DNA of 64,000 nucleotides from Sediminibacillus terrae (GCF_009602435.1 NZ_VZDQ01000011.1:558001-622000); one strand, 5' to 3'; positions 53,821 through 63,534 are shown, numbered from the stretch's first letter. Translations and numbers: made by a program. The notes: a model not told the origin generated them from the sequence alone.

Positions 53821-54990
53821 TTGTGGAATGAAGTCATGACTCGGTTAGATGAAAACTATCAGGAAATGGTCGATATCCGCCGGTATCTGCACCAATATCC
53901 AGAGTTGTCTTTCCAGGAAGAAAAAACGTCCCAGTATATTGCCGATACATATGAAAAGCTGGGAATTCCTTATCAGACGAAAGTCGGCGGCAATGGCATC
54001 GTTGCCACCCTGGAAGGAGGAAAGCCGGGGAAGAAGGTCGCTCTGCGCGCAGATTTTGATGCCCTCCCGATCCAAGATGAGAAAGATGTTCCTTATAAAT
54101 CGAAAGTGGATGGTGTCATGCATGCTTGCGGCCATGATGGCCATACAGCGACGTTGCTCGTCCTCGCCAAAGTTCTCCAAGAATTCAAGGAGGAGCTCCC
54201 AGGCACTGTCGTATTTGTCCATCAGCATGCAGAGGAACTGGCTCCCGGCGGTGCGAAATCAATAATGGAATCGGGAATCCTCGATGATGTAGAGGCAGTA
54301 TTCGGTACCCATCTATGGTCCAATACTCCACTTGGTACAGTCGAAACATCCTTGAAAGAGTTTATGGCAGGGGCCGACCGTTTTGAAATCAATATAAAAG
54401 GAAAAGGCGGCCACGGTGCACAGCCCCACCAGACAAAGGATGCAATCGTGATTGGTTCACAGCTTGTCACTACATTGCAAAATATCGTCAGTCGCAGAAT
54501 CGACCCACTCGGCACGGCGGTTTTGACAATAGGCACCTTTCAATCCGGGAGCACATTCAACATTATTGCCGATACAGCGAAAATCACTGGAACTGTGCGG
54601 ACATTCGACCCGGAAATTCAGAACCTGATTATCGACGAGATGGAGAAAGTCATCAAAGGCGTTTGTGTCGGTTATGACGCCGGATATGAATTTAATTATG
54701 AAAAGGGCTATCCGCCTGTCATCAATCATCCGGAAGAAGCATCACTTGTTCTGAAAGCTGCTGAGCAGGTGCCAGGTGTGGAACGTTCTCGGGAAGTGGT
54801 GCCGGGGATGGTCGGCGAAGACTTTTCTTATTACATTTTAGATAAGCCTGGTGCTTTCTTTTTTACAGGGGCGCAGAAGGAAGGCCATTATTACCCACAT
54901 CATCATCCTATGTTCGATATTGATGAACGGGCCCTGCCACTCGCAGCAAAAGCATTGGCACAAACCTTCAAAGCCTATCAGGAAAAATGA
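53821..54990 (+). CDS. yhaA: M20-family amidohydrolase YhaA
   Basis: A 389-residue M20D metallopeptidase/amidohydrolase (N-acyl amino acid hydrolase type). The dinuclear metal motif includes MHACGHDGHTA near 99-109 and HQHAEELAPGGA near 134-145, the dimerisation domain has GKGGHGAQPHQTKDA near 193-207, and VGEDFSYY near 338. The TTG at 53821 is taken as start because AAAGGGGG lies seven bases upstream; the next ATG is 15 bp further on and too distant. It is convergent with ecsC, separated by one base, as in the B. subtilis ecs-yhaA region. Confidence 0.9.
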   Translation: MWNEVMTRLDENYQEMVDIRRYLHQYPELSFQEEKTSQYIADTYEKLGIPYQTKVGGNGIVATLEGGKPGKKVALRADFDALPIQDEKDVPYKSKVDGVMHACGHDGHTATLLVLAKVLQEFKEELPGTVVFVHQHAEELAPGGAKSIMESGILDDVEAVFGTHLWSNTPLGTVETSLKEFMAGADRFEINIKGKGGHGAQPHQTKDAIVIGSQLVTTLQNIVSRRIDPLGTAVLTIGTFQSGSTFNIIADTAKITGTVRTFDPEIQNLIIDEMEKVIKGVCVGYDAGYEFNYEKGYPPVINHPEEASLVLKAAEQVPGVERSREVVPGMVGEDFSYYILDKPGAFFFTGAQKEGHYYPHHHPMFDIDERALPLAAKALAQTFKAYQEK

Positions 54991-54991
54991 A

Positions 54992-55708
54992 TCAGGTTAA
55001 CAAACGGAGACGGTACATATTGATGGCCGTCTCCCCTAATTTATCCAGAAACCTCCCATTCGCAAAGGCTCCGACCAGAGCGCCGAAGCCGGGAACCAAT
55101 TGCAGAAGCTTTGCCAAATCGATGGTATCCCGATACTCCTGCTGCAATGTACGCCAATCCACTTGGCGGCTCCATTCCTTTTCATTCTTCCAGTTCACAA
55201 GCATATGCAACACTTCCTCCCTTTTCCGATCACTCGAAAAAGCAAGTAAAAACACATGCAGCAAGAACACCCTTTCCTCATGTTTTTTAACCTCAAACCC
55301 ATAAAGTTGGCCGACATCAAACAAAAACTTCATCTTGATACTGAGCAACATCGGAAAGTCAGCCAGGCCGAGCAATATTCCGCCAGCACCCGTGCCGGCT
55401 CCTTCCAGCATCGCTGTCCGCTTATACTGTTTGAGCCGGTGCTTGATGGCAATTTCCTTGTCTTCCAATGTAACAAGTCCGATAGTTTCGACCGGCAAAA
55501 TAAATTTGGAGGAAGTGAGAGACAGTTCTATCATAGATCGAATACTTTCCGTCACAAGCTGATGGGCCTGATCAGGGATTTTTTGGTTGATTTTATTTTG
55601 AAGCTGCTTAGAACTCCGTTGGATCAGCGAGGATTTTTTACCTGCCAAATGAACGAACCGGCGCGCTTCTAACAATGCTTGTTTTTCATATTTTCCGATT
55701 TCAGTCAT
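54992..55708 (-). CDS. ecsC: EcsC family protein
   Basis: A 238-residue EcsC protein. It has a long amphipathic N-terminal helix (MTEIGKYEKQALLEARRF), then the conserved Gly-rich hydrophobic GAGTGAGGILLGLADFPMLL near 106-125, and GFGALVGAFANGRFLDKLG near the C-terminus. The Met at 55708 is nine bases from AAGGAG. It is the third gene of ecsABC. Its role is less clear than that of EcsA/B; it may associate with the membrane. Confidence 0.9.
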   Translation of the reverse strand: MTEIGKYEKQALLEARRFVHLAGKKSSLIQRSSKQLQNKINQKIPDQAHQLVTESIRSMIELSLTSSKFILPVETIGLVTLEDKEIAIKHRLKQYKRTAMLEGAGTGAGGILLGLADFPMLLSIKMKFLFDVGQLYGFEVKKHEERVFLLHVFLLAFSSDRKREEVLHMLVNWKNEKEWSRQVDWRTLQQEYRDTIDLAKLLQLVPGFGALVGAFANGRFLDKLGETAINMYRLRLLT

Positions 55709-55721
55709 GGACATGCGCTCC

Positions 55722-56936
55722 TTATGCAAGTTGCTTTTTAACATAGCCGTTGACAAACCAATAACTGAAAGCCGTTCCGGCAGCCCATACAATCAACAAT
55801 CCCGTGAACAACTGCATAAATACAAACAACACGCCAAACAGAAATGTCTGGGCAAGCATCAACTGCAACATCCATCGAAGCAACGCAGCGCTCCGCCATT
55901 CCTTTTTCACGGGATACAAATCAAGCCAAACCACCGTACGATGGTGCTGCCACAAACTCGTCAGCTGAAATCCGCTCAAATAAAGAAACAGCAGGCAAAA
56001 GATGACTTTCATCCACACATTCGGCACAAAAAATGCTGCAAGCGCGCCAATAACAAACAAGCGTAAATACATGCCAAGATAGTCAATGCTTCTTACAGTA
56101 GTGATACGATAAAGATAGGAAAATGTCCGGTCCTGCTGGAGAGGGATACGCCTTACCAGCAACGATACCAGCCAGTGCCGTTTTTTTACTTGGTTTTTCA
56201 GATGTGGTACATCAGTGAACATGTTGGCAAGACGGTAGAAAGATCGCATTCTGGCATTATCCTTCTCCACCAGGAGATCCCAAGCCAGACCGCTATTTTT
56301 CCGTGCCAAAAAGTAATCATATACAAAGACGCCGGCAAGCAACAATGTCACAATCCCCGCCAGCAGATTTTCTCCACTGACAAATAAATAAAAAACAGCT
56401 GCATTCAGCAGGATTCTGGCGAAGAAATCCAGCAGCCGGATGTTGGCATCGCGCACTCTCAATATCCACCACGAAGCAGTCAAATTCCAGATTTTAAATA
56501 GAACAAACAAAAGCAAAATCAGGGAGTAGGCCGGTCCCTCACTATCTGCATAGACCGCATGGTATAAGGGAGCCAATGCAGCAGCGGCGAGTGCCAGCAG
56601 ATAAAGCTGTATGACAAAGCTGTAAATAAACGCATTCCGAAAGTACGGTCCCATTTTTGTCTCAGCCGGAAGCAAGAAAACAAGGTCCGCTTCCTTTAAC
56701 AATGTCCGGACAGGACTGTAAGCAGCAATGATACCAAAAACAATGCCGATCACCAGGGCTGCCGGGAAATTATCAGGTATATCGGCAAGCCAGCGCTGAT
56801 AATAGTAGGCCATAGCCGAAATGAAAAACAACATGGCAATCACCAGGTGGCCAGTGAATATGTACCTTAAATAACGACTGATCTCCTTCATATGAGAAGA
56901 AAACCTGTCTTTAAAAAACTGGTTGGCATCAAACAT
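55722..56936 (-). CDS. ecsB: ABC transporter permease EcsB
   Basis: A 404-residue membrane protein with about eight to ten helices, matching EcsB (B. subtilis 408 residues). The start MFDANQFFKDRFSSHMKEIS is chosen at 56936, seven bases from AAAGGAAG; an ATG two codons earlier abuts that site. It overlaps the ecsA stop by eight bases. With EcsA it forms an exporter whose loss impairs secretion, competence, sporulation and RasP-dependent intramembrane proteolysis. Confidence 0.93.
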   Translation of the reverse strand: MFDANQFFKDRFSSHMKEISRYLRYIFTGHLVIAMLFFISAMAYYYQRWLADIPDNFPAALVIGIVFGIIAAYSPVRTLLKEADLVFLLPAETKMGPYFRNAFIYSFVIQLYLLALAAAALAPLYHAVYADSEGPAYSLILLLFVLFKIWNLTASWWILRVRDANIRLLDFFARILLNAAVFYLFVSGENLLAGIVTLLLAGVFVYDYFLARKNSGLAWDLLVEKDNARMRSFYRLANMFTDVPHLKNQVKKRHWLVSLLVRRIPLQQDRTFSYLYRITTVRSIDYLGMYLRLFVIGALAAFFVPNVWMKVIFCLLFLYLSGFQLTSLWQHHRTVVWLDLYPVKKEWRSAALLRWMLQLMLAQTFLFGVLFVFMQLFTGLLIVWAAGTAFSYWFVNGYVKKQLA

Positions 56937-57672
56937 GGCCATCTTCCTTTGTCAGTTCAACATACAAATCATCAAGTGCTGCTTGTTCCATGCCGAATTG
57001 GTTCCGCAGCTCCTCCAAGGTACCTTGTGCACGTATTTTTCCATCATGCAGGATAACAAAGCGGTCACAGTAACGTTCCGCGGTGGCCAGGATATGGGTG
57101 GACATCAGCACACCGCCTCCTCTTGCCTTCACATCATTCATCAACTGCAGGTAGGATTGTATTCCCAAAGGATCAAGACCGACAAAAGGCTCGTCGACGA
57201 CATACAGCGGAGGATCAACCAAAAAAGAGCACATGATCATGACCTTTTGCCGCATCCCTTTCGAAAAATGAACAGGGAACCACTTCATCTTCTTTTCAAG
57301 CCGGAACTCTTTTAAAAGTGGCGGCAAACGCTTTTGAAAGGTTTTCTCATCCACCCCGTAAGCCATTGCCGTTAAGCGCAGATGTTCCTCCAACGTCAAT
57401 TCCTCATAAAGGACGGGCATTTCCGGTATATAGGTGAACTTGCTGCGATAAGCTTCAGGGGCTTCTTGAAAGGTTTTCCCTTCAATGGCGACTCTCCCCT
57501 GCTTCGGTTGCATCAATCCGATAACGTGCTTGATTGTCGTGCTCTTTCCAGCCCCGTTCAAACCGATCAAACCGATGATTTCCTGTGGGAAAACATCAAA
57601 GGAAACGTCGTGCAGAACATTTTTATGTGTATACCCACCAGATAACTTTTCAATATGCAATAAAGGTTCCAA
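56929..57672 (-). CDS. ecsA: ABC transporter ATP-binding protein EcsA
   Basis: A 247-residue ABC ATPase. Walker A is GLNGAGKSTT near 37-46, the signature FSKGMRQKV near 138-146, Walker B LYVVDEPFVGLD near 157-168 and the switch His in MSTHI near 192. It is the first gene of ecsABC. Upstream of its start at 57672 is GGGGGAAGTACTT. It is divergent from hit, as in B. subtilis, but about 1.06 kb apart here. Confidence 0.95.
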   Translation of the reverse strand: MEPLLHIEKLSGGYTHKNVLHDVSFDVFPQEIIGLIGLNGAGKSTTIKHVIGLMQPKQGRVAIEGKTFQEAPEAYRSKFTYIPEMPVLYEELTLEEHLRLTAMAYGVDEKTFQKRLPPLLKEFRLEKKMKWFPVHFSKGMRQKVMIMCSFLVDPPLYVVDEPFVGLDPLGIQSYLQLMNDVKARGGGVLMSTHILATAERYCDRFVILHDGKIRAQGTLEELRNQFGMEQAALDDLYVELTKEDGHV

Positions 57673-57820
57673 GTACTTCCCCCGCTTTCTCTCAACATCA
57701 TTTCTTTTCGTGCATTTTTAATCGAATCAATTTCATTGCTCTTTTTAAAATTACAGAGTTGTCCAGAATTTATAAACATGTTTTTAAAAATGCAGCCTTA
57801 TAGCGTTTTGTCATTAGCCC

Positions 57821-57936
57821 GTAGCCCGAATACCCTCCGCTTTCCGAGGGGGGAGTGGCAAGCCTCCTCGGGCAGAGCCCTGTGGGGTCTTGCCGATCTT
57901 CCAATACCCGCAGGAGCCTACGGGTATTCAGGCTAC
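57821..57936. repeat. Structured inverted-repeat element
   Basis: GTAGCCCGAATACCC (57821-57835) pairs with GGGTATTCAGGCTAC (57922-57936). Inside, GGCAAG (57858-57863) pairs with CTTGCC (57889-57894) and ATACCCG with CGGGTAT. It is GC-richer than the flanks and lacks an ORF. It recalls dispersed intergenic repeats of Bacillaceae, but no second copy is in this window. Confidence 0.7.
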
Positions 57937-58009
57937 TCAATGATTATCTTGTTGTTCCTATTTTTAATCAAAAGGTAGATCTATAAGAAAAACCACTTTT
58001 AAAAATAAC

Positions 58010-58192
58010 TTATGCAAATTGACATTTTCTTAACTGCGCAATAATACGATCTGCAGCTAATTTTGATGCATGAAAAACAAGCGTCACCAGGTCAAAGTGA
58101 ACCTTGGCACGTTTTCCAGTACGATAACGAACCTGCTTCCGTGTCGTATAATAGACATAGGGAGTTCTCCTCCAATCTGAAATGTTTTGTCG
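58010..58192 (-). pseudogene. Possible transposase C-terminal remnant
   Basis: A 60-codon open stretch with no start codon and an in-frame stop right upstream. It encodes WRRTPYVYYTTRKQVRYRTG and then KRAKVHFDLVTLVFHASKLA, a basic sequence that looks like the tail of an IS transposase. The family is uncertain. The opposite-strand ORF at 58187-58441 looks non-coding. Together with the structured repeat it accounts for part of the unusually long 57673-58736 gap. Confidence 0.35.
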
Positions 58193-58584
58193 CTACTTAA
58201 CTATTTCGAGATTTGGGGAGGTACTCCTTTTTTATGTTCTGGAAACCTTGGGCCGCAAGGGCTTAGATTTATGAAATTCATTCAATCAATAAAATTTTAT
58301 CATTTAATGACGGGTTTTACCAAAAAAACAGTGAATACGATTGCTACAACTGACACAAACTGTAGAGGAAGAAGAAAGGATTACATCTCCACTACTCGGA
58401 ATGAGGTGTTGGTGATCGACCATCTAAAGAAAACTTATTAAACCTTTTCCTTACAGGAAAGCGACTACTTCAGTCAAATGGGGTGTTGACGAAAGGTTTT
58501 CATGAGTAATTGACTGAATCACCTTTGATTCATCTTGATTACAAGTTATTCTACAGATGCTTAGAATATCCTTCTTCTTCGGCA

Positions 58585-58656
58585 GCGGGCCGTTCCAAAG
58601 CAGGTAAGTCCAACCGGATGACTTTTCCTGCTGCGGACGGTCCGTTTGCTTTTTTT
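58585..58656 (+). terminator. Long composite hairpin with T run upstream of hit
   Basis: CGGGCCG-T-TCC pairs with GGACGGTCCG, then AGCAGG with CCTGCT, then AAGTC with GACTT around an inner CAACCGGAT loop, and the 3' side ends in TTTGCTTTTTTT. It lies 80 bp before the hit start. It could be a plain terminator of an upstream transcript or a leader attenuator of hit. No T-box, riboswitch or protein-binding motif was recognised. Confidence 0.6.
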
Positions 58657-58736
58657 ACAGGTATAGTTGCTTTACACAGGCCATCTTTCCTTTATACAAT
58701 GGTTGAAAGAGTTTATTACATAGAAGGAGCGATTGG

Positions 58737-59165
58737 ATGAGCCATACGGAGGATTGTATTTTCTGCAAAATAGCGGCAGGAGAAATACCTTCTGCAAAAG
58801 TGTATGAAGATGAGCATGTTTATGCTTTTCTTGATTTAAGCCAGGTAACGAAAGGCCATACGCTGATCATTCCCAAGAAACATGCGAAAAACATTTATGA
58901 AACACCGCCGGAGGTCGCCCAGGAATTGTTCAAAAAAGTCCCGAAAGTAGCGACTGCCATTAAAGAAGCTTTCCAGCCGGTCGGTCTTAACTTGCTGAAC
59001 AACAATGAAGAGCCTGCAGGACAATCGGTTTTCCATTTGCATATCCACCTGATTCCCCGATACGGAAAAGGTGACGGGTTTGATGCCATTTGGAAGACAA
59101 ATGCCAATTCCTATTCACAGGATGATCTTCAGCAAATCGCCGGAACGATCGGAAATTATCTATAG
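58737..59165 (+). CDS. hit: HIT-family protein Hit
   Basis: A 142-residue HIT (histidine triad) protein of the Hint branch. The nucleotide-binding motif HLHIHLIPR gives His100, His102 and His104, with the earlier CIFCKIAAGEIPSAKVYED segment and the Cys pair near 7-10 typical of Hint proteins. Such enzymes hydrolyse AMP-lysine and similar adenosine phosphoramidates. AGAAGGAGCGATTGG precedes the ATG. Divergent from ecsABC, as in B. subtilis. Confidence 0.95.
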   Translation: MSHTEDCIFCKIAAGEIPSAKVYEDEHVYAFLDLSQVTKGHTLIIPKKHAKNIYETPPEVAQELFKKVPKVATAIKEAFQPVGLNLLNNNEEPAGQSVFHLHIHLIPRYGKGDGFDAIWKTNANSYSQDDLQQIAGTIGNYL

Positions 59166-59251
59166 GCAAGTCGAAGCTTGAAAATAGTAGTTTCAGCTCG
59201 GAATTTTTCGAGAAAATAAGTATAATAATAGGGAAAGGGGTGTAGTATGTC

Positions 59252-59626
59252 ATGGCTGACAGCAAATCGATTTTATTAGGCTTTGTAATTGGCGGAGCGG
59301 TAAGCGCCGCAGCTGCCTTGCTTAGCACACCGTCTTCAGGAAAAGAAATCCGCGGCCAAGTAAATGCGCGGAGAGATGACTTAATGGACACATTTAAAAA
59401 ACTGAAACAGGAAGGTTTCCAACTGAAGGAACAAATTACGCAGACTTCCAAAGAAGGAGCAACAATGATCAAGGACTTGTCGGCTGATATGAAATCGTCG
59501 ATCGAATCCTGGAAGAATACGATTGAACCACATCAGAAAAACATCCAGACGTATTTAGCACAAATCGAAGACAGTTTAAAAGAACTGGAAGAGAAAACGC
59601 AAAAGCAAAAGTCGAATCAAGCATAA
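59252..59626 (+). CDS. yhaH: YtxH-domain protein YhaH
   Basis: A 124-residue protein with a short hydrophobic N-terminus (SILLGFVIGGAVSAAAALLS), then STPSSGKEIRGQV, the YtxH signature, and a long coiled-coil helix to the end. It is the YhaH neighbour of hit. YtxH-type proteins are linked to general stress and membrane association, with no enzymatic role known. GAAAGGGGTG is the likely ribosome binding site. It ends at a strong terminator. Confidence 0.85.
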   Translation: MADSKSILLGFVIGGAVSAAAALLSTPSSGKEIRGQVNARRDDLMDTFKKLKQEGFQLKEQITQTSKEGATMIKDLSADMKSSIESWKNTIEPHQKNIQTYLAQIEDSLKELEEKTQKQKSNQA

Positions 59627-59631
59627 AAAAG

Positions 59632-59674
59632 ACTGCCCCAATTGTCCTAGACGAGACTTTGGGGCAGTTTTTTT
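59632..59674 (+). terminator. Terminator of yhaH
   Basis: ACTGCCCCAA pairs with TTGGGGCAGT and is followed by TTTTTT. Confidence 0.9.
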
Positions 59675-59756
59675 GATAGAAAAGTGAGTATCGAACATTT
59701 TAACCAGGCAACCGGGAAACACTGCAATTTTTCATGAGAACCGTCTCTGCACTTAT

Positions 59757-60037
59757 TTCCATGCGGTTTGGCTTTCTACCCGAAACAGCAATAGAAAAAC
59801 GGAAATCACGCCAGAAGAGAAACCACCTTCATCCAATGGAGGCAAGGTGCGCAGACTCCTGCAGGATGAGCGCGAGCTGAAAATCCACTTGGCAAAGTGG
59901 TATTCTTTGCCAAGTTAGCTGAAGCATGCCCGCGGAAAGCGAAGTACCTTGCCGGAGCGGAGCGCAATTCATTAGAAAAGGACAAAAACCGAACGAAGAA
60001 TCGTTCGGTTTTTATTCTGAACACTATGCTTTTGTTT
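59757..60037 (+). mobile_element. MITE-like element copy C, left-truncated
   Basis: It aligns with the right half of copies A and B: AACAGCAATAGA(A/C)AAAACGGAAAT, the core at 59834-59960 and the right end with hairpin AAAAACCGAACGA / TCGTTCGGTTTTT (59984-60014). The last bases are diverged (CTTTTGTTTT in place of CTTTTGTCCC). The left inverted repeat is missing. The hairpin is a terminator for opuAC on the minus strand. Confidence 0.75.
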
Positions 60038-60044
60038 TAACTAC

Positions 60045-60980
60045 TTATTCAGCAGGCTGTAGATCTTCAATAGAATCTACGCCTTCCATGTATTTTGGAA
60101 CAACCAAGCCGATTTTTGCACCTTCAAGGTTTGCTCCAAGATCTTCTACTTGGTCACCATATTCTTCAAATTGAGCAGCATGTGTAGCCGGCATCCAAGC
60201 AGCTACCATTCCGTCTGCATCACCGTTTGCTACCGCTTGCCACATTACAGCATTGTCTAGCGGGGTAATAGTCACTTTGAATCCTTGGTCCTCAAGGACT
60301 TTCTTCATGACATTGGTAGAAGCTACTTCAGAATCCCACTCCACGTAAGCAAGTTCGATTTCTGTACCATCTACTTCTTCTGTGCCATCAGTCCATTCAG
60401 CAACTTTATCAGAGTTGTCTTCCACCCAAGCAGCAGCAGCATCTTCCGGAGAAGTACCATTGCTGATTTCCAGCATTACTTCTTCCATATCGGAAGATTC
60501 CCAATTGAATTGGTCAAGGATTTTGTATGCATTTGGCATGTCATCTTTCAAACCTTGGCGAACCATGGTTTTGATTTCTTCTGCTTCTCCAAAAGAACCT
60601 TCAGGATCTTCTAGATATTTAAGATCATACTTTGCGAACATCCAGTGTGGAGTCCAGCCTGTAACAACAATTGGCTCTTCATTGTCGATTGCTTCTCCCA
60701 ATGCAGTTGCCATTGCGCCACTTGAAGAAGTTTCCACTTCCCAGCCGGCAAGGCTGTCGTAAGTTTCTGTAGCATCTTCAGCGGCTTGTACGACACCGGC
60801 ACCTGGCTCGATGCCAGTGATGGTGTAATCCACTTCTTCACTATAGTTTGTCTCACCGCCGCCATTGTCGCTGCCTGCGTTATCTGAATCAGAACCGTCG
60901 TCAGATCCACAGCCGGCAGCTACTAGAGTGAAAGATAGTCCGGCTGCAAGGCCGAGACGTTTTAAGTTAAGTTTAAACAT
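60045..60980 (-). CDS. opuAC: Glycine betaine substrate-binding lipoprotein OpuAC
   Basis: A 311-residue lipoprotein with a lipobox (LVAAGC) giving Cys near 24, followed by a Gly/Ser/Asp/Asn-rich tether to about residue 45. The binding domain has WTPHWMFAKYDLKYLEDPEG near 123-142 and MWQAVANGDADGMVAAWMPATH near 245, supplying the aromatic residues used in betaine binding. It is the last gene of opuA. The very acidic composition of the exposed part would suit high salt. The site AAAGGGGAG precedes the ATG. It ends at the hairpin in element copy C. Confidence 0.93.
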   Translation of the reverse strand: MFKLNLKRLGLAAGLSFTLVAAGCGSDDGSDSDNAGSDNGGGETNYSEEVDYTITGIEPGAGVVQAAEDATETYDSLAGWEVETSSSGAMATALGEAIDNEEPIVVTGWTPHWMFAKYDLKYLEDPEGSFGEAEEIKTMVRQGLKDDMPNAYKILDQFNWESSDMEEVMLEISNGTSPEDAAAAWVEDNSDKVAEWTDGTEEVDGTEIELAYVEWDSEVASTNVMKKVLEDQGFKVTITPLDNAVMWQAVANGDADGMVAAWMPATHAAQFEEYGDQVEDLGANLEGAKIGLVVPKYMEGVDSIEDLQPAE

Positions 60981-61055
60981 AACTAATCATACTCCCCTTT
61001 AACTTTATATTTATTATGGTTAACTTTTCCGTAGAAAAGTGGCCAACTATAGGTT

Positions 61056-61913
61056 TTACGCATCCCCTTTTTGGGAATTCAAGCTTTGAGTGAATCGGTC
61101 GATGATAATAGCCAGGATAACAATTCCCAGACCTGCAACGAATCCTGTTCCAACTTGAGCACGTTGCAAGGATGACAGCACTTCACGGCCAAGTCCCGGC
61201 GCTCCGATCATCGAAGCGATAACCACCATGGACAACGCCAGCATGACCGTTTGGTTGATGCCGGCCATGATTGTCTTCTTCGCCATCGGCAGTTCCACTT
61301 TGAATAATTTCTGGGAACCAGTGCTGCCGAACGCCTCTGATGCTTCCACCAATTCACTGGAAACCTGTCTGATTCCAAGGTTGGTGAATCGAACAGTTGG
61401 CGGTGTGGCGAATATCAAAGAAGCAAAGATACCTGGTACCATCCCGATACTGAAGAAGGCTACCGCCGGAATCAAATAAACAAATGCCGGCATCGTCTGC
61501 ATAAAGTCAAGTATCGGCGTAATAATAGCTTCCGCTGTTTTACTCTTGGACATCAAAATGCCGAACGGGACGCCGATTATAATTGACAGTAGACTTGCCA
61601 CCAACACAAGCGTAAAGGTGAACATTAATTCTTCCCAAAGTCCCTGGTTCCAAATCAGCAGCAAACCGATCAAAGAAAAGGCCGCCAAACCGAACCGCTT
61701 GCCACTGGCGAAAAACGCCAGGATCACTACTAATAAAATGACGATGACTGGTGGAATGGAAGCTAAAAGCTCGGCAAGCCACTCCATGAAAGCACCGAAA
61801 TCATTTTTGATCGGATCGAACAAAAATGCAAAAGTGTCTGTCAGAATATCGGTAAACGTCGATACCCAATCAGCTATTGGTATTTGTGTAACATTTTCCA
61901 TGAAATTAAGCAT
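61056..61913 (-). CDS. opuAB: Glycine betaine ABC transporter permease OpuAB
   Basis: A 285-residue permease with about six to seven membrane helices and the binding-protein-dependent EAA loop ([20 protein letters not shown] near 191-210). The Met at 61913 has GAGGTGA nine bases upstream; the GTG two codons earlier is too near. It overlaps opuAA by eight bases, so translation is coupled. With OpuAA and OpuAC it forms the high-affinity glycine betaine importer for osmoprotection. Confidence 0.93.
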   Translation of the reverse strand: MLNFMENVTQIPIADWVSTFTDILTDTFAFLFDPIKNDFGAFMEWLAELLASIPPVIVILLVVILAFFASGKRFGLAAFSLIGLLLIWNQGLWEELMFTFTLVLVASLLSIIIGVPFGILMSKSKTAEAIITPILDFMQTMPAFVYLIPAVAFFSIGMVPGIFASLIFATPPTVRFTNLGIRQVSSELVEASEAFGSTGSQKLFKVELPMAKKTIMAGINQTVMLALSMVVIASMIGAPGLGREVLSSLQRAQVGTGFVAGLGIVILAIIIDRFTQSLNSQKGDA

Positions 61914-63105
61914 CTTCACTGATCACCTCTGTTTCCCCGGCCAGAGCGGATATGACTGCTCCTCTAACGATAATGCCCATCAGCTTGCCTTCTTCCACCA
62001 CAGCGACAGGCACCGGTGAATCGTGAATGATCTCAAAGATATCGTGCATGGAAGTTTCCGGTCCCACTTGCGGTACATCCGTCCTCAATATTTCAGTAAG
62101 ATCAGTGATTTCACGTTTTCTTGCATCGGAAGCGTCATCCGCTGTGACATATCCTTTGATATTTCGCTTTCTGTCCGTTACATAAATGCTGGAGAGTCCT
62201 TCTTCCCTCATTCGTTCTAGTGCAACACGCGGGCCGTGCTTCTCGATATTGATTGTTTCCGGACGCTTCATGATGTGCTGTGCGGTCAATACTTTCGAGC
62301 GGTCTACGTCCTCCACAAACTTTTCTACATAGTCATTGGCAGGATTGACCAGGATTTCTTCCGGTGTACCGATTTGAACAATCGATCCATCCTTCATCAA
62401 AGCGATCCTGTCTCCGATCCGCAGCGCCTCATCCAAGTCATGAGTGATGAATAAGATGGTCTTTTTCATCGTCTCCTGCAAATCTAACAACTCATCCTGC
62501 ATCTCTTTTCTGATCAGTGGATCTAACGCGGAGAAAGCTTCATCCATAAGCAGGACTTCCGGATCGTTTGCCAATGCCCGTGCCAAGCCGACACGCTGCT
62601 GCATGCCTCCGGAAAGCTGAGCCGGAAGCTGGTTGATATAACCGCCCAATCCGACCATTTCCAATGATTCCTTCGCTCTTTTGCTTCTTTCCTCTTTATC
62701 CACACCTTGAATTTCCAAGCCGTATTCGGCATTTTCCAAAATCGTGCGGTGCGGGAACAATGCGAATTTCTGGAATACCATGCTCAATTTTTCCCTGCGG
62801 ACTCGGCGAAGATTCTTTTTATCCATTTTCGCCAAATCTTCCCCATCAATATAGACGCTTCCTTCAGTCGGTTCAATCAGTCGATTGATAAGACGCACCA
62901 GCGTTGACTTACCACTACCAGACAAACCCATGATAACGAAAATTTCACCTGCTTCGACCTCAAAGGATGCCCGGTTTACACCAACTGTATTGCCAGTCTC
63001 TTTCAATATCTCATCTTTTGGTTTTCCTTGATCCAACAGCTTCAGCGCCTGTTTATTATTTTTGCCGAATACTTTGGATAAACCTTGAACTTCAATTACC
63101 GGCAT
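61906..63105 (-). CDS. opuAA: Glycine betaine ABC transporter ATPase OpuAA
   Basis: A 399-residue ATPase. Walker A is GLSGSGKST at 60-68, the signature [15 protein letters not shown] near 165-179, Walker [13 protein letters not shown] near 185-196, then a tandem CBS pair (about 270-390). In OpuA-type transporters the CBS module senses ionic strength or c-di-AMP and gates transport. The Met at 63105 is six bases from AGAGGTGA; a GTG three codons upstream is rejected. First gene of opuAA-AB-AC. Confidence 0.94.
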   Translation of the reverse strand: MPVIEVQGLSKVFGKNNKQALKLLDQGKPKDEILKETGNTVGVNRASFEVEAGEIFVIMGLSGSGKSTLVRLINRLIEPTEGSVYIDGEDLAKMDKKNLRRVRREKLSMVFQKFALFPHRTILENAEYGLEIQGVDKEERSKRAKESLEMVGLGGYINQLPAQLSGGMQQRVGLARALANDPEVLLMDEAFSALDPLIRKEMQDELLDLQETMKKTILFITHDLDEALRIGDRIALMKDGSIVQIGTPEEILVNPANDYVEKFVEDVDRSKVLTAQHIMKRPETINIEKHGPRVALERMREEGLSSIYVTDRKRNIKGYVTADDASDARKREITDLTEILRTDVPQVGPETSMHDIFEIIHDSPVPVAVVEEGKLMGIIVRGAVISALAGETEVISEDA

Positions 63106-63534
63106 GTCATTCACCTCTCTTAGCCTGTTGTTTTGTCGACGTGCGCTTTTTACCGCACTCTACGTTGAATTTGGTTTATCTGTTTCATCCATTACTTTCC
63201 TACTACTAGAAAAGGAAAAATCCGAACACCAAATCAATCACTCTTAATACTATATCCCTATTCGGGTATAAAATTCAAACGTAACAAACCACTAATTTTG
63301 TATATATTTTTCATACAGTTTAAACTGAACAAACTTTTGCCGGTTTTTCCTTTGAATTCCTTGGAATTGCTCCATATATCTGTCCGATGACATGATTTTA
63401 AAAAATACGCTAATAGTGTAACCTATGATGCATCATGCAATTTAATTTTTTGGCAGGCAGTGCTGAGAATATACAGGGACCCGGGATGTGGATGCTTGTC
63501 AGGACACCTGTAAAAAGCTTTGAGGGAGGATCCT
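63106..63534. promoter_or_regulatory. Divergent regulatory region of opuA and the GbsR-type gene
   Basis: 429 bp between opuAA and the regulator gene. At 63316-63327 CAGTTTAAACTG is a perfect 12-bp palindrome that could be an operator for the adjacent regulator. On the minus strand TTGAAT (near 63279-63284), 18 bp, TATAGT (near 63255-63260) is a possible opuA promoter. The region is AT-rich and has no gene. Confidence 0.45.

Noticed and set aside
58187-58441. 84-codon plus-strand ORF between ecsA and hit
   Set aside because: No ribosome binding site and no recognisable family; overlaps the transposase-like remnant region on the other strand.
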